This document shows, one piece after another, positions 1 through 9,295 of a DNA stretch of 64,000 bases. This DNA comes from Aeromicrobium phragmitis (GTDB taxonomy: Bacteria; Actinomycetota; Actinomycetes; Propionibacteriales; Nocardioidaceae). Where the stretch lies: positions 124,001 through 188,000 of the forward strand of contig NZ_RDBF01000003.1 in assembly GCF_003674095.1 (NCBI RefSeq), read 5' to 3'. How positions within the stretch are numbered: the first letter of the stretch is position 1; the number at the start of each line of letters is the position of its first letter. The notes beneath the pieces are model-generated. The model did not search any database and was not told the DNA's origin. It saw nothing but the letters and a program-made list of their open reading frames with translations. Made by a program: the position numbers and the translations under genes.

Positions 1-179
1 GCATGCCGGTGATGAGTGCGCACATCGTGGTCGACGACGCCGTCGTCGACATGACCGACGCCCAGGTGATTCTCGGACGGCTCCACGGCTGCCTCGCCGA
101 GCACTTCGACGTCGAACACTCGACCTTGCAGATCGAGCCGCGTGGCCACGCCGACACCGAGGCGCACGTCCACCACTGA
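1..179 (+). CDS. Cation diffusion facilitator (CDF) efflux protein, C-terminal end only
   Basis: Only the last 59 codons are inside the window; the 5' end lies before base 1. The reading frame (codons from base 3) ends at TGA 177-179. The visible part contains SAHIVV, then a helix, then HSTLQIEP. This is the usual cytoplasmic C-terminal domain signature of CDF (CzcD/ZitB type) metal-proton antiporters, whose ferredoxin-like domain binds metal and dimerises. The tail is His-rich (HADTEAHVHH), common in Zn/Co exporters. Metal specificity cannot be told from this fragment. A strong hairpin follows directly, so this is probably the last gene of its transcript. Confidence 0.75.
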   Translation, partial: MPVMSAHIVVDDAVVDMTDAQVILGRLHGCLAEHFDVEHSTLQIEPRGHADTEAHVHH

Positions 180-184
180 CACAA

Positions 185-229
185 CGACGACGGTGGCCCA
201 ACCCCCCGAGAGTTCGGCCACCGTCGTCG
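185..229 (+). terminator. Rho-independent-type hairpin after the CDF gene
   Basis: Perfect 14-bp inverted repeat (CGACGACGGTGGCC at 185-198, complement at 216-229) with a 17-nt loop. It starts 5 bases after the CDF stop and sits between convergent genes, so it may serve both strands. There is no T-run, as is usual in high-GC actinomycetes. Confidence 0.7.
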
Positions 230-256
230 CGTCCCGCCCGCGGGCGGAAGTCTGCG

Positions 257-850
257 TCAGGCAGTCGGCAGGTCGACCGTCCAGATCTGCTCGTCGATCT
301 GCTCGTCGCTGCCGATGACGCTCGCCGCGCCGCGCTTGTACTCCAGCTGGTAGGCGTCGGAACGGTTGTTGACCTGGAAGGCGATCCAGCCCGTGCCTTG
401 CTCACCGGCGCTGACGCCCTCCCAGGGGGTCAGGCCGGCCTCGGCCATCGCATTGTCCAGGATCGTCGTGGCCGGCCCGGCGAGGTTGCCGTCGGCGTCG
501 ACGAGACGGAAGCCGCCCTGGATGCCACCGGAGAACTTGTCGCCGGCCTGAGTGTCGACCTCCACGAGGACCCACTCGCCACCCCGCTCGGGAATGTTGC
601 GGTTGTCCGGAGCGTCGAAGTCGCGGATGAGCTTCATGACCGTGATGGTGTGGCCCATGACGTCATCGGTGATCGTCTCGTCGACCTCGAGCTCCTGCTG
701 CTCACCGGCCGGCTCTTCGGTCGGCTCGGCGGTGGTCTCCTCGGCCGACGGGGTGGGCTCCGCGCTCGGCTCCTCGTCGCCACCACCGCAGGCGGAAAGC
801 AAGAGGACGGAGGCAGCCGCCAGGGCGGTGAGGGCACTACGCGTACGCAT
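257..850 (-). CDS. Secreted lipoprotein with DUF4352-like domain
   Basis: A 197-residue exported protein. The chosen start (ATG at 850) gives a textbook lipoprotein signal: MRTRS, a hydrophobic stretch, then lipobox LSAC followed by GGGDEE. AAGGA lies about ten bases upstream. A longer in-frame start at 994 would bury the signal peptide and is rejected. After the acylated Cys there is a Glu/Pro/Thr-rich linker of about 45 residues. The folded part begins near VDETITDDVMGHTITV and looks like the beta-rich DUF4352/telomeric-repeat-like domain of Gram-positive lipoproteins. Function is unknown; it is probably anchored to the outer face of the membrane. It is divergent from the sensor kinase gene. 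Confidence 0.7.
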   Translation of the reverse strand: MRTRSALTALAAASVLLLSACGGGDEEPSAEPTPSAEETTAEPTEEPAGEQQELEVDETITDDVMGHTITVMKLIRDFDAPDNRNIPERGGEWVLVEVDTQAGDKFSGGIQGGFRLVDADGNLAGPATTILDNAMAEAGLTPWEGVSAGEQGTGWIAFQVNNRSDAYQLEYKRGAASVIGSDEQIDEQIWTVDLPTA

Positions 851-993
851 CAGGGCGAGATCCTTCGAAAAGACGGGTGAACGGGCCACGGCGGGGTCGT
901 GCCACGGCGCAGTCCACCTTGCCGGTCCGCCCCACCGCGCGGTACCCCACGAAACCGTGGATTCGATGATCAGGAGCGAGACCTTTACCATCA

Positions 994-2250
994 ATGCTTG
1001 TGACGATGGGGACTGACAAGCTGCGTCAGTGCGCTCGGATCTGGCATGACTGGCTGCGCGGCCGGGGTCGTGGTGAGGACCCGGTACGCGACGCCGACAT
1101 GGTCCTCGCGCTGCTCATCGCGGGTCTGCGGCTCGGCGTGATCGCGCAGATGATCCCCAGCCTCGCGCACGGCATCGACGTCTCCCCGCGACCCGCGCTG
1201 TACGTCGTCTGTTGGGGCCTCGCAGCGTCCGCGTCGATCGCCACAGCAGCGCACGCCTGCTTCAGGCGCCGACCGCCCGGCGCGCGGTGGGTGCGAGCGG
1301 ACATCGCGCTGACGGTCGCGCTCGTCGTGACGGGAGCCGCCATCGTGCCCGCGGACGACCGACTCGGGACGTGGTCCGGCTTTCTTCCCGGCTACGCGCT
1401 CGGTGCCCTGCTGTCCGCGTGCACCGTCGCGCACACCCGTCTGTGGTTCGGTGCGCTCATCGCGGTCGTCGGATCGCTCCTGGTCCATCTCCACCCGCTC
1501 GCCATCACCGACCTGCGCTTCTCGATCACGAGCAACATCGTGACCTTCTTCGTGCTGGCGGCGCTCGTCCGCACCGCCGCGTTGTGGTCGCGGCGGATGG
1601 CGGAGGAGGCCGCGGCCGCACGGGAGTGGGCAGCGCAGGTCGCGCGTGAGGACGAGTTGCGACGAGCGCGTACCTCGTTGCACAACGGGGTCGCACTGTT
1701 GGGGCTGCTGGCCGACGAGCAGCAGCATCGTTCGGCCGTTCGTGCCGGCACGGATTCGGCAGCGGACGAGTGGCGCGGCGGCCTTCGGCGGCAGGCCCGC
1801 GAGGAGGCGAACCGGATGCGGGCGTACCTTCGCGGTGAGCTGAAGACGGTCGTCGAGGACCACGACGGCGCCACTCTCGCGCAGGTCGTCGAGCGCGGCG
1901 GCCGGGGATTCGAGGACCTACCGCTCGAGACCGTCGCCGACGCCGCCACGAATCTGCGTATCGGTCCCGAGCCCGCCGCCGCCCTGACCGCCGCACTGCA
2001 GAGCCTGCTGTTGAACGTGCGCCTCCACGCCGAGGCGCAGCACGTCGTGGTGCACGTCGAGGAGAGCGGCGCGGGCTGGACGATCACCGTGACCGACGAC
2101 GGCCGCGGTTTCCAGCCCGAACCCGCTCGTTTCGGGGTGGGCCTCGGAGAGGTCGTGGTCGCCTCGCTCGCGCGCCACGGCATCACCGTCGAGGTGGACG
2201 CCGCCCCTGGCCTCGGAACCAGCGTGAGCATGTCGGGAGGCGGCACGTGA
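994..2250 (+). CDS. Membrane sensor histidine kinase, divergent HATPase
   Basis: About 418 residues. The N-terminal half has about five hydrophobic segments (residues roughly 35-200), so the sensor is probably intramembrane. A charged, Ala-rich helix then leads to SLHNG near residue 229, the likely phospho-acceptor His box of the HisKA_3/NarX-like class. The C-terminus carries an HATPase fold with DDGRGF and a degenerate N-box (LLLNVRLHA). The stop overlaps the next gene by 4 bases (GTGA), coupling it to the response regulator. Start is uncertain: ATG 994, GTG 1000 and ATG 1006 are all in frame. TACCAT at 986-991 would suit a leaderless start at GTG 1000. Signal sensed is unknown. Confidence 0.75.
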   Translation: MLVTMGTDKLRQCARIWHDWLRGRGRGEDPVRDADMVLALLIAGLRLGVIAQMIPSLAHGIDVSPRPALYVVCWGLAASASIATAAHACFRRRPPGARWVRADIALTVALVVTGAAIVPADDRLGTWSGFLPGYALGALLSACTVAHTRLWFGALIAVVGSLLVHLHPLAITDLRFSITSNIVTFFVLAALVRTAALWSRRMAEEAAAAREWAAQVAREDELRRARTSLHNGVALLGLLADEQQHRSAVRAGTDSAADEWRGGLRRQAREEANRMRAYLRGELKTVVEDHDGATLAQVVERGGRGFEDLPLETVADAATNLRIGPEPAAALTAALQSLLLNVRLHAEAQHVVVHVEESGAGWTITVTDDGRGFQPEPARFGVGLGEVVVASLARHGITVEVDAAPGLGTSVSMSGGGT

Positions 2251-2900
2251 CGGTCCGCGCGGTGGTCGTCGACGACTCGACCGTGATCCGGAACTCGCTG
2301 CTCGATCTGTTGCCCGGCTTGGAGCCGGTCGGCAGCTTCGCCGCGGTCGAGGAGCTGTTGGCCGCGCGGCTGCCGCAGCACGACCTGGTGATCCTCGACC
2401 TCCACCTCGTGAATGCCGGGCAGCCCGAGGTCCGGCAGGGCGTCGCGGCGGTCCGCGCCATAGCGCGGGCCGGATACCGGGTGTGCCTCTACACCCAGGA
2501 GGAGCGGCCCTTCGTCCTCGCGTCGTGCCTCATGGCCGGTGCGCGCGGGATGGTGTCGAAGGCGTCCACCCTCGAGGCGGCGGGGCAGGCCTTCCGCGAT
2601 GTCGCGGCGGGGGAGCTCGTCGCGCCGCCGCGGGTCCTCGGGCTCCTCGACGTCCTGAGCCGGCGCCGCAGCCTCAGCTTCATCGGGCCCCGGCAACGCG
2701 AGGTGCTCGTCGGACGGGCGCGCGGTCTCACCTACGCCCAGCTGAGCCGCAAGCTGTTCTTGTCCGAGTCCACGCTGCGCGGGTACTGGCGCGAGATGAC
2801 GACCCAGATCTGCAGCTATCTGGAGGAGACGTCGCCCGCCGACATCGAGCGCGCCCTCGGCCTCGCCCCCGGCGACCTCGTGGACCTCGACGTCGACTGA
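2247..2900 (+). CDS. Response regulator, NarL/LuxR-like
   Basis: 217 residues, GTG start overlapping the kinase stop. The N-terminal receiver domain has the acidic pair D9-D10, the phospho-acceptor D51 in VILDLHL, and a conserved Lys in VSKAS. A C-terminal helix-turn-helix follows (PRQREVL...LTYAQLSRKLFLSESTLRGYWREM), with LuxR/GerE-like spacing but a diverged sequence. Expected role: DNA-binding output partner of the adjacent kinase. Targets cannot be read from the window; the divergent lipoprotein gene and the kinase itself are candidates. It is followed by 493 bases without a gene before the ribosomal operon. Confidence 0.8.
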   Translation: MTVRAVVVDDSTVIRNSLLDLLPGLEPVGSFAAVEELLAARLPQHDLVILDLHLVNAGQPEVRQGVAAVRAIARAGYRVCLYTQEERPFVLASCLMAGARGMVSKASTLEAAGQAFRDVAAGELVAPPRVLGLLDVLSRRRSLSFIGPRQREVLVGRARGLTYAQLSRKLFLSESTLRGYWREMTTQICSYLEETSPADIERALGLAPGDLVDLDVD

Positions 2901-2933
2901 CCCGCGCACCGCACGAGGTCGCGTCACGATCCG

Positions 2934-3011
2934 CGAGTGGTGCAGATTCGCGACGACGAAGCCTCGCCGGTGACGAATGTGCCCCGCTCGCGTGCGCATC
3001 TGCACCACTCG
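2934..3011. repeat. Inverted-repeat element, family A, copy 1
   Basis: Outer arms CGAGTGGTGCAGAT (2934-2947) and its exact complement (2998-3011) enclose a 50-base interior. A second copy with the same arms lies at 15176-15232. It lies within the gene-free 2901-3393 stretch, 33 bases after the response regulator stop, so it may double as a terminator. The element has no ORF of its own. Confidence 0.75.
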
Positions 3012-3089
3012 GCGAGGCGAACGGGCGCTTTCGCCGCGCACCCGCGAGTTCTCGACGGGGGAGTGACCGAACGCACGTAGGGGCCCGAT

Positions 3090-3119
3090 TTGTGTTCGCC
3101 CCCATGCGTCTGTCAAGAT
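3090..3119 (+). promoter_or_regulatory. Candidate promoter of the S10 operon
   Basis: TTGTGT (3090-3095), 18-base spacer, CAAGAT (3114-3119). The -10 fits the actinobacterial TAnnnT pattern only partly. It is the best candidate in the gene-free stretch before rpsJ. Confidence 0.4.
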
Positions 3120-3393
3120 AGTGAAGTTGCCTCGGCAAGGTCGCGGTGACGTCTGCGCTCAGGAATCTCACGCCTGACCCCAGTGCGGGCGTCGGACCCG
3201 AGACCCTGCTTGTCCGGCGAGCCGAACCCGTCAGGGGGCGGCGCCGGTCCAACCACCTAACTCGAGAAGTGTGTGACATCTGCGCGCGGGAGCGGCGCGA
3301 CACGCCCGACCTCGGGGGACGGAGGAGAGCAACGGAACTCCTCCCAGCCGGGGGCGAGTGAAGCGAAGACGAACGTAAAGGACGAGCAAGAGC
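3120..3393 (+). promoter_or_regulatory. Long untranslated leader of the S10 operon
   Basis: About 270 bases without a convincing ORF separate the candidate promoter from rpsJ. It contains a small hairpin (GGAGGAG 3321-3327 with CTCCTCC 3338-3344) and ends with AAAGGA as ribosome-binding site before ATG 3394. Long S10 leaders are sites of autogenous control by L4 in E. coli. Whether this leader acts the same way is inference; it does not visibly resemble the E. coli structure. Confidence 0.45.
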
Positions 3394-3702
3394 ATGGCGG
3401 GACAGAAAATCCGTATCCGGCTCAAGGCCTACGACCACGAGGTCATCGACTCGTCGGCGAAGAAGATCGTCGACACCGTGACCCGCACCGGCGCGAAGGT
3501 GGCCGGCCCTGTGCCGCTGCCCACGGAGAAGAACGTGTTCTGCGTGATCCGTTCGCCGCACAAGTACAAGGACAGCCGCGAGCACTTCGAGATGCGTACC
3601 CACAAGCGGCTCATCGACATCATCGACCCGACGCCGAAGACCGTCGACTCGCTCATGCGTCTCGATCTCCCGGCCGGCGTCGACATCGAGATCAAGCTCT
3701 GA
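3394..3702 (+). CDS. rpsJ: 30S ribosomal protein S10
   Basis: 102 residues, full length. [19 protein letters not shown] is the standard S10 N-terminus. The exposed loop that binds NusB in antitermination complexes lies in the middle ([15 protein letters not shown]). It binds the 30S head. It is the first gene of the long ribosomal run and is read with AAAGGA upstream of ATG. The gene before it is not the usual rpsL-rpsG-fusA-tuf group, so the S10 cluster stands apart from the str cluster here. Confidence 0.98.
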   Translation: MAGQKIRIRLKAYDHEVIDSSAKKIVDTVTRTGAKVAGPVPLPTEKNVFCVIRSPHKYKDSREHFEMRTHKRLIDIIDPTPKTVDSLMRLDLPAGVDIEIKL

Positions 3703-3721
3703 CGTAGGGAGAACGCACGCT

Positions 3722-4372
3722 ATGAGCAGCACTGCCACCGCACGCGGCCTCCTGGGCCGCAAGATCGGCATGACCCAGGTGTGGGATGCCGACGGCCGCA
3801 TCGTCCCCGTCACGGTGCTCAGCGCCGACACCAACGTCGTCACGCAGATCCGTACGCGCGAGACCGACGGCTACAGCGCCGTCCAGATCGGTTTCGGCGA
3901 GATCGACGGCCGTAAGGTCAACAAGCCGCAGGCCGGCCACTTCGCGAAGGCCGGCGTCACGCCGCGCCGCCACGTGGTCGAGATCCGCACCGAGGCGATC
4001 GGCGACTACACGCTCGGCCAGGAGATCACTCCGGAGATCTTCGCCGCCGGCGACAAGGTCGACGTCACCGCCACCAGCAAGGGCAAGGGCTTCGCCGGCG
4101 TCATGAAGCGTCACGGCTTCGCCGGTGTCTCGGCCTCGCACGGCGCCCATCGCAACCACCGCAAGCCGGGGTCGATCGGCGGCTGCGCCACCCCCGGTCG
4201 CGTGTTCAAGGGTCTGCGCATGGCAGGTCACATGGGCACCGACACGGTGACCACCCAGAACCTCACCGTCCACTCGGTCGACGTCGAGAAGGGAGTCGTC
4301 CTCGTCAAGGGCGCCGTCCCGGGCCCCAAGGGCGCACTCGTCGTCATCCGCAACGCCGCGAAGGGAGCCTGA
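3722..4372 (+). CDS. rplC: 50S ribosomal protein L3
   Basis: 216 residues, normal length. The start [19 protein letters not shown] and the long central loop ([15 protein letters not shown]... [14 protein letters not shown]) are the L3 hallmarks. That loop reaches towards the peptidyl-transferase centre and starts 50S assembly on 23S rRNA. GGGAG lies 11 bases before ATG. It lies 19 bases after rpsJ and 2 bases before rplD, so it is clearly co-transcribed. Confidence 0.98.
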   Translation: MSSTATARGLLGRKIGMTQVWDADGRIVPVTVLSADTNVVTQIRTRETDGYSAVQIGFGEIDGRKVNKPQAGHFAKAGVTPRRHVVEIRTEAIGDYTLGQEITPEIFAAGDKVDVTATSKGKGFAGVMKRHGFAGVSASHGAHRNHRKPGSIGGCATPGRVFKGLRMAGHMGTDTVTTQNLTVHSVDVEKGVVLVKGAVPGPKGALVVIRNAAKGA

Positions 4373-4374
4373 AC

Positions 4375-5316
4375 ATGGCGAAGACGCTTGACGTCGATCT
4401 TCCCGTCGACATCTTCGACGTGCAGGTGAACGTCCCTCTCATCCACCAGGTCGTCACCGCGCAGCTCGCTGCCGCCCGCCAGGGCACGCACGACACCAAG
4501 ACGCGCGGCGAGGTCGCCGGCGGCGGCAAGAAGCCGTACCGCCAGAAGGGCACCGGCCGCGCCCGTCAGGGCTCGATCCGCGCTCCGCAGTTCGCCGGCG
4601 GTGGCACCGTCCACGGCCCGACGCCGCGCAAGTACGACCAGCGCACCAACAAGAAGATGAAGGCCGCCGCCCTGCGCGGTGCCCTCTCCGATCGTGCCCG
4701 CAGCGGTCGTCTCCACGTCGTGGAGTCGCTCGTCGCCGGTGACGCGCCGTCCACCAAGGCCGCGCTCGCCGCGCTCCGCGAGCTCACCGCTCGTCCGCGC
4801 GTGCTGGTCGTCGTCGACCGCGGGGACGCCGTCACGGTCAAGAGCCTGCGGAACGCCGAGGCGATCGCCCTCATCGAGTTCGACCAGCTCAACACGTACG
4901 ACGTGCTGCTGTCCGACGACGTGGTGTTCACCAAGGCCGCGTACGACGCGTTCGTCGCCGCTCGTTCGGCCGAGGGCGTCGCCACGCTCAAGCTGAGTGA
5001 GCTGGCCACCGAGGCTCCGGCTCCGGCCGCGCAGCCGAAGGCCGCCCCCAAGGCCAAGGCCAAGGCCGCTCCCGCCGAGGAGGCCGCCGAGGCTCCGAAG
5101 GGCGCCACCAAGACCCAGCCGTACGGCCCGGGCTCGAAGGCCCCGCTGGCGAGCGGCAACGCTCCCAAGGGCCACGAGATCAAGGGTGCAGCCGACAAGA
5201 CGTACGTCGCGCCGGGTGCCGAGGGCTACGACGCCGTCACGCCCGAAGTCTGGTTCGACACCGCCGAGTCCGCCGAAGCCGCCGGGTTCAGCCCGGCTCA
5301 GGAGGAGAGCAACTGA
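4375..5316 (+). CDS. rplD: 50S ribosomal protein L4 with long C-terminal extension
   Basis: 313 residues; the family is normally about 200-220. Residues 1 to about 212 are a complete L4, including the exit-tunnel loop ([19 protein letters not shown]). An Ala/Pro/Lys-rich linker follows to about residue 245. The C-terminal module starts near residue 266 ([16 protein letters not shown]... then [16 protein letters not shown]). It resembles the short domain that NCBI calls 'sunset', appended to various actinobacterial proteins; I name it from memory. Base composition and codon style match the rest of the gene. The stop overlaps the rplW start by one base. The core is certain; the role of the extension is unknown. 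Confidence 0.96.
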   Translation: MAKTLDVDLPVDIFDVQVNVPLIHQVVTAQLAAARQGTHDTKTRGEVAGGGKKPYRQKGTGRARQGSIRAPQFAGGGTVHGPTPRKYDQRTNKKMKAAALRGALSDRARSGRLHVVESLVAGDAPSTKAALAALRELTARPRVLVVVDRGDAVTVKSLRNAEAIALIEFDQLNTYDVLLSDDVVFTKAAYDAFVAARSAEGVATLKLSELATEAPAPAAQPKAAPKAKAKAAPAEEAAEAPKGATKTQPYGPGSKAPLASGNAPKGHEIKGAADKTYVAPGAEGYDAVTPEVWFDTAESAEAAGFSPAQEESN

Positions 5317-5618
5317 TGAGCACCCTGCACTCGCACGCGCGTGACGTCATCATCGCGCCGGTTGTGAGCGAGAAGAGCTACAACCTGCTCGACGACAACA
5401 AGTACACGTTCGTCGTTCACCCCGACGCGAACAAGACGCAGATCAAGATCGCCGTCGAGGAGATCTTCGGCGTCAAGGTCACGTCGGTGAACACGATCAA
5501 CCGCAAGGGCAAGACCCGCCGCACCCGCAACGGCATCGGCAAGCGCAAGGACGTCAAGCGCGCGATCGTCAGTGTGGCGCCCGGTCAGAGCATCGACATC
5601 TTCTCGAGCCCGAGCTGA
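5316..5618 (+). CDS. rplW: 50S ribosomal protein L23
   Basis: 100 residues. [37 protein letters not shown] is the typical L23 core; [22 protein letters not shown] is the rRNA-binding loop. L23 sits at the polypeptide exit and docks trigger factor and SRP. It starts within the rplD stop codon (TGATG) and precedes rplB by 17 bases. Confidence 0.98.
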   Translation: MSTLHSHARDVIIAPVVSEKSYNLLDDNKYTFVVHPDANKTQIKIAVEEIFGVKVTSVNTINRKGKTRRTRNGIGKRKDVKRAIVSVAPGQSIDIFSSPS

Positions 5619-5635
5619 GACGAGGACCAAGACTC

Positions 5636-6466
5636 ATGGCTATTCGCAAGTACAAGCCGACCACCCCGGGCCGTCGTGGCTCGAGCGTGGCCGACTTCGC
5701 CGAGATCACCCGCACGACGCCCGAGAAGTCGCTGCTCGAGCCGCTGCCCAAGAAGGGCGGCCGCAACAACCAGGGCCGCATCACGACCCGTCACCAGGGC
5801 GGCGGTCACAAGCGCGCGTACCGGATCATCGACTTCCGTCGCTACGACAAGGACGGCGTGCCGGCCAAGGTCGCGCACATCGAGTACGACCCCAACCGCA
5901 CCGCGCGCATCGCGCTGCTGCACTACGCCGACGGCGAGAAGCGCTACATCATCGCGCCGGAGGGTCTGCGCCAGGGCATGTCCGTCGAGGCCGGTCCGCA
6001 GGCCGACATCAAGCCGGGCAACAACCTGCCGCTGCGCAACATCCCGGTCGGCACGGTCATCCACGCGATCGAGCTGCGCCCCGGCGGCGGAGCCAAGCTG
6101 GGCCGCTCGGCCGGCGCTCGCGTGCAGCTCGTCGCCCGTGAGGGCAACCGCGCGCAGCTGCGTCTGCCCTCGGGTGAGATGCGGTACGTCGACGTCCGCT
6201 GCCGCGCCAGCATCGGCGAGGTGGGCAACTCCGAGCAGTCCAACATCAACTGGGGCAAGGCGGGCCGCAACCGCTGGAAGGGCAAGCGCCCGACCGTCCG
6301 CGGTGTCGCGATGAACCCGATCGACCACCCGCACGGCGGTGGCGAGGGCAAGACCTCCGGTGGCCGTCACCCGGTCTCGCCGTGGGGCAAGCCGGAGGGC
6401 CGGACGCGCAAGCGCAAGGCCAGCGACCAGATGATCGTCCGCCGACGCAAGTCCGGCAAGCGGTAA
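5636..6466 (+). CDS. rplB: 50S ribosomal protein L2
   Basis: 276 residues, full length. It has the N-terminal OB-like domain, the SH3-like domain and the conserved C-terminal loop [13 protein letters not shown], whose His lies close to the peptidyl-transferase centre. The basic tail ends in RRRKSGKR. It is needed for subunit joining and tRNA binding. No departures from the family were noticed. Confidence 0.98.
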   Translation: MAIRKYKPTTPGRRGSSVADFAEITRTTPEKSLLEPLPKKGGRNNQGRITTRHQGGGHKRAYRIIDFRRYDKDGVPAKVAHIEYDPNRTARIALLHYADGEKRYIIAPEGLRQGMSVEAGPQADIKPGNNLPLRNIPVGTVIHAIELRPGGGAKLGRSAGARVQLVAREGNRAQLRLPSGEMRYVDVRCRASIGEVGNSEQSNINWGKAGRNRWKGKRPTVRGVAMNPIDHPHGGGEGKTSGGRHPVSPWGKPEGRTRKRKASDQMIVRRRKSGKR

Positions 6467-6481
6467 GGAAGGACCTGACAC

Positions 6482-6763
6482 ATGCCGCGCAGTCTCAAGA
6501 AGGGTCCGTTCGTCGACGACCACCTGGCCAAGAAGGTGGACGCGCAGAACGAGGCCGGTACCCACAACGTGATCAAGACCTGGTCGCGCCGCTCGATGAT
6601 CCTGCCGTCCTTCATCGGACACACGATCGCCGTGCACGACGGCCGCAAGCACGTCCCGGTGTTCATCACCGACTCGATGGTGGGTCACAAGCTGGGCGAG
6701 TTCGCCCCGACCCGCACGTTCCGTGGCCATGAGAAGGACGACCGAAAGGCGAAGAGGCGATGA
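6482..6763 (+). CDS. rpsS: 30S ribosomal protein S19
   Basis: 93 residues. [19 protein letters not shown] and [27 protein letters not shown] are diagnostic. It forms a complex with S13 in the 30S head near the A-site finger. It lies 15 bases after rplB; its last codons overlap the rplV start by 4 bases. Confidence 0.98.
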   Translation: MPRSLKKGPFVDDHLAKKVDAQNEAGTHNVIKTWSRRSMILPSFIGHTIAVHDGRKHVPVFITDSMVGHKLGEFAPTRTFRGHEKDDRKAKRR

Positions 6764-7185
6764 GTGCAGCAACTCGCGACAACGTCAGCGCTCGCCGTGA
6801 GCGGCTGCTGGGCGACGCACCCGGCGCGTTCGCCGTGGCTCGCTTCGTGCGGGTGACCCCGCAGAAGGCTCGCCGCGTGGCGAACCTGGTGCGTGGTGCG
6901 AACGTCGAGGACGCGCTCGCCACCTTGCGGTTCGCGCCGCAGGCCGTGGCCGAGAACTTCTACAAGCTCGTCGAGTCGGCCGTCGCGAACGCCGAGACCA
7001 CCGAGGGTCTCGATCGTTCCGACCTCGTCGTGACCACGGTCACGGTCGACGAAGGCCCGACCATGAAGCGTTGGCGTCCGCGCGCCAAGGGTGCGGCCAA
7101 CCGCATCCTCAAGCGCACCAGCCACCTCACGGTCGTGGTCCAGCCGAGCGACTCCGTTACTACCACGAAGGGCGGGAACCGCTAG
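6760..7185 (+). CDS. rplV: 50S ribosomal protein L22
   Basis: 141 residues, a little long because of about 23 extra N-terminal residues before [23 protein letters not shown]. The beta-hairpin that lines the exit tunnel and is hit by macrolide-resistance changes is present ([22 protein letters not shown]). ATG overlaps the rpsS stop. The stop TAG shares its last base with the GTG of rpsC. Confidence 0.97.
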   Translation: MSAATRDNVSARRERLLGDAPGAFAVARFVRVTPQKARRVANLVRGANVEDALATLRFAPQAVAENFYKLVESAVANAETTEGLDRSDLVVTTVTVDEGPTMKRWRPRAKGAANRILKRTSHLTVVVQPSDSVTTTKGGNR

Positions 7186-7991
7186 TGGGACAGAAGATCA
7201 ACCCGCACGGGTTCCGACTGGGCATCTCCACGGATCACAAGAGCCGTTGGTACGCCGACAAGCTGTACTCCAGCTATGTGGGCGAGGACGTCAAGATCCG
7301 CCGGATGCTGACCAAGGGCATGGACCGTGCCGGCATCAGCAAGGTCGAGATCGAGCGCACGCGTGACCGCGTCCGCGTCGACATCCACACCGCGCGCCCG
7401 GGCATCGTCATCGGACGCCGCGGCGCCGAAGCCGACCGCATCCGCGGCGATCTCGAGAAGCTCACGGGCAAGCAGGTCCAGCTGAACATCCTCGAGGTCA
7501 AGCAGCCCGAGATGGACGCGCAGCTGGTCGCCCAGGGCGTCGCCGAGCAGCTCAGCGGCCGTGTGCAGTTCCGCCGCGCCATGCGCAAGGCGATGCAGAC
7601 GACGATGCGTGCCGGTGCCAAGGGCATCCGTATTCAGTGCTCGGGCCGCCTCGGTGGCGCCGAGATGAGCCGTTCGGAGTTCTACCGCGAGGGCCGCGTG
7701 CCCCTGCACACCCTCCGCGCGGACGTCGACTACGGCTTCTACGAGGCCAAGACGACCTTCGGCCGCATCGGCGTGAAGGTCTGGATCTACAAGGGCGAGG
7801 TCGCCGGCACCCGCGCCGAGCGTGAGGCCGAGGCGGCCAAGCGCGCGGCCGCTCCGGGCAGCCGTCGTCCGGGCCGTGGTGGCGGCAACCGCCGTCCGGC
7901 CCGTGGCGCCGGTCAGCAGGCCCCCGCCACTCAGGACGCTGCCGCGTCGGCTCCGGCCGAGGCTGCGGCTCCCCAGGGAGGGACGAACTGA
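7185..7991 (+). CDS. rpsC: 30S ribosomal protein S3
   Basis: 268 residues from a GTG start at 7185 that overlaps the rplV stop; this start gives the canonical [15 protein letters not shown] longer in-frame start inside rplV (7071) is rejected. A type-2 KH domain is visible ([21 protein letters not shown]). After the S3 core there is an Ala/Gly/Arg-rich tail of about 45 residues, common in actinobacteria. It forms part of the mRNA entry tunnel and helicase with S4 and S5. Confidence 0.98.
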   Translation: MGQKINPHGFRLGISTDHKSRWYADKLYSSYVGEDVKIRRMLTKGMDRAGISKVEIERTRDRVRVDIHTARPGIVIGRRGAEADRIRGDLEKLTGKQVQLNILEVKQPEMDAQLVAQGVAEQLSGRVQFRRAMRKAMQTTMRAGAKGIRIQCSGRLGGAEMSRSEFYREGRVPLHTLRADVDYGFYEAKTTFGRIGVKVWIYKGEVAGTRAEREAEAAKRAAAPGSRRPGRGGGNRRPARGAGQQAPATQDAAASAPAEAAAPQGGTN

Positions 7992-8410
7992 TGTTGATGC
8001 CCCGCAGGGTCAAGTACCGCAAGCAGCATCACCCCAAGCGGCGTGGCATGGCCAAGGGCGGCACGGAGCTCGCGTTCGGTGAGTACGGCATCCAGGCCGT
8101 CGAGGGCCACTACGTGACGAACCGCCAGATCGAGTCGGCGCGTATCGCCATGACCCGTCACATCAAGCGTGGCGGCAAGGTGTGGATCAACATCTACCCC
8201 GATCGCCCGCTGACCAAGAAGCCCGCCGAGACCCGCATGGGTTCGGGTAAGGGCTCGCCGGAGTGGTGGGTCGCGAACGTCAAGCCCGGACGCGTCATGT
8301 TCGAGCTGTCGGGCGTGTCCGAGGAGGTCGCCCGCGAGGCGATGCGCCGCGCCATCCACAAGCTGCCGATGAAGGCTCGCTTCATCAGCCGAGAGACAGG
8401 AGACCTGTGA
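7991..8410 (+). CDS. rplP: 50S ribosomal protein L16
   Basis: 139 residues. [20 protein letters not shown] and [19 protein letters not shown] are family signatures. L16 contacts the A-site tRNA elbow and organises the 5S region. ATG overlaps the rpsC stop by one base and the stop overlaps rpmC by one base, so three genes are tightly coupled. Confidence 0.98.
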   Translation: MLMPRRVKYRKQHHPKRRGMAKGGTELAFGEYGIQAVEGHYVTNRQIESARIAMTRHIKRGGKVWINIYPDRPLTKKPAETRMGSGKGSPEWWVANVKPGRVMFELSGVSEEVAREAMRRAIHKLPMKARFISRETGDL

Positions 8411-8637
8411 TGTCGAAGACGACAGCCGCAGAGCTGCGCGGTCTCAGCGCCGATGAGCTGTCGGCGAAGCTGACGGAGGCCAAGGAGGAGCTGTTCAACC
8501 TGCGCTTCCAGAACGCCACCGGCCAGCTCGACAACACGGCCCGCCTCCGCACCGTGCGTCGCGAGATCGCCCGCATCTACACCGTGATCCGTGAGCGTGA
8601 GCTCGGCATCATCGAGGAAGTCGAGACGAAGGCATGA
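8410..8637 (+). CDS. rpmC: 50S ribosomal protein L29
   Basis: 75 residues from ATG 8410, inside the rplP stop. The long helical hairpin [20 protein letters not shown]... ENLRF-like [18 protein letters not shown] is typical. It lies next to L23 at the tunnel exit. The in-frame upstream extension (from 8263) lies within rplP and is not used. Confidence 0.96.
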   Translation: MSKTTAAELRGLSADELSAKLTEAKEELFNLRFQNATGQLDNTARLRTVRREIARIYTVIRERELGIIEEVETKA

Positions 8638-8915
8638 GCGACAAGAAGGAAACGACCGTGAGCGAGCGTTCCACCCGCAAGGTCCGCGAGGGCTACGTGG
8701 TGAGCGACAAGATGGACAAGACCGTCGTGGTCAGCATCGAGGACCGTATCAAGCACCCGCTGTACGGCAAGGTGATGCGCCGCAACATCAAGCTCAAGGC
8801 TCACGACGAGGCCAACACGGCCGGCGTCGGCGACCGCGTCCTCCTCGCGGAGACGCGTCCGCTGTCGGCGACCAAGCGCTGGCGGGTCGTGGAGATCCTC
8901 GAGAAGGCCAAGTAG
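8634..8915 (+). CDS. rpsQ: 30S ribosomal protein S17
   Basis: 93 residues; overlaps rpmC by 4 bases. [23 protein letters not shown] and [19 protein letters not shown] match the S17 OB fold, a primary 16S-binding protein. There are about 14 extra N-terminal residues ([14 protein letters not shown]). A second possible start, GTG at 8658 (VSERST), would shorten it by eight residues. It ends the S10 part; rplN follows after 10 bases with no terminator. Confidence 0.97.
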   Translation: MSDKKETTVSERSTRKVREGYVVSDKMDKTVVVSIEDRIKHPLYGKVMRRNIKLKAHDEANTAGVGDRVLLAETRPLSATKRWRVVEILEKAK

Positions 8916-8925
8916 GAGACAAGCG

Positions 8926-9294
8926 ATGATTCAGCAGGAGTCGCGACTCAAGGTCGCCGACAACACCGGTGCCAAGGAGATCTTGTGCATCCGTGTGCTC
9001 GGCGGCTCGGGTCGGCGCTACGCCGGCATCGGCGACACGATCGTCGCCACGGTCAAGGACGCGATCCCCGGCGGCAACGTCAAGAAGGGCGACGTCGTCA
9101 AGGCGGTCATCGTCCGCACGGTGAAGGAGCGCCGTCGTCCGGACGGGTCCTACATCAAGTTCGACGAGAACGCCGCCGTGATCCTCAAGAACGATGGTGA
9201 CCCGCGTGGCACCCGCATCTTCGGCCCCGTCGGCCGTGAGCTGCGGGAGAAGAAGTTCATGCGCATCATCTCGCTCGCTCCGGAGGTGCTCTGA
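8926..9294 (+). CDS. rplN: 50S ribosomal protein L14
   Basis: 122 residues, full length. [28 protein letters not shown] is the classic L14 start. It lies at the subunit interface and contacts 16S helix 14. It is the first gene of the spc section, only 10 bases after rpsQ, so S10 and spc are one run here. Confidence 0.98.
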   Translation: MIQQESRLKVADNTGAKEILCIRVLGGSGRRYAGIGDTIVATVKDAIPGGNVKKGDVVKAVIVRTVKERRRPDGSYIKFDENAAVILKNDGDPRGTRIFGPVGRELREKKFMRIISLAPEVL

Positions 9295-9295
9295 G

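Noticed and set aside
1392-3116. Long minus-strand open frame opposite the histidine kinase and response regulator
   Set aside because: Arg/Ala/Pro-rich translation with no domain; it mirrors codon bias of the two plus-strand genes, which have clear families.
2901-3393. Small genes in the gene-free stretch before rpsJ
   Set aside because: Short frames such as 3146-3361 have Arg/Pro-rich translations, no ribosome-binding site and no recognisable domain.
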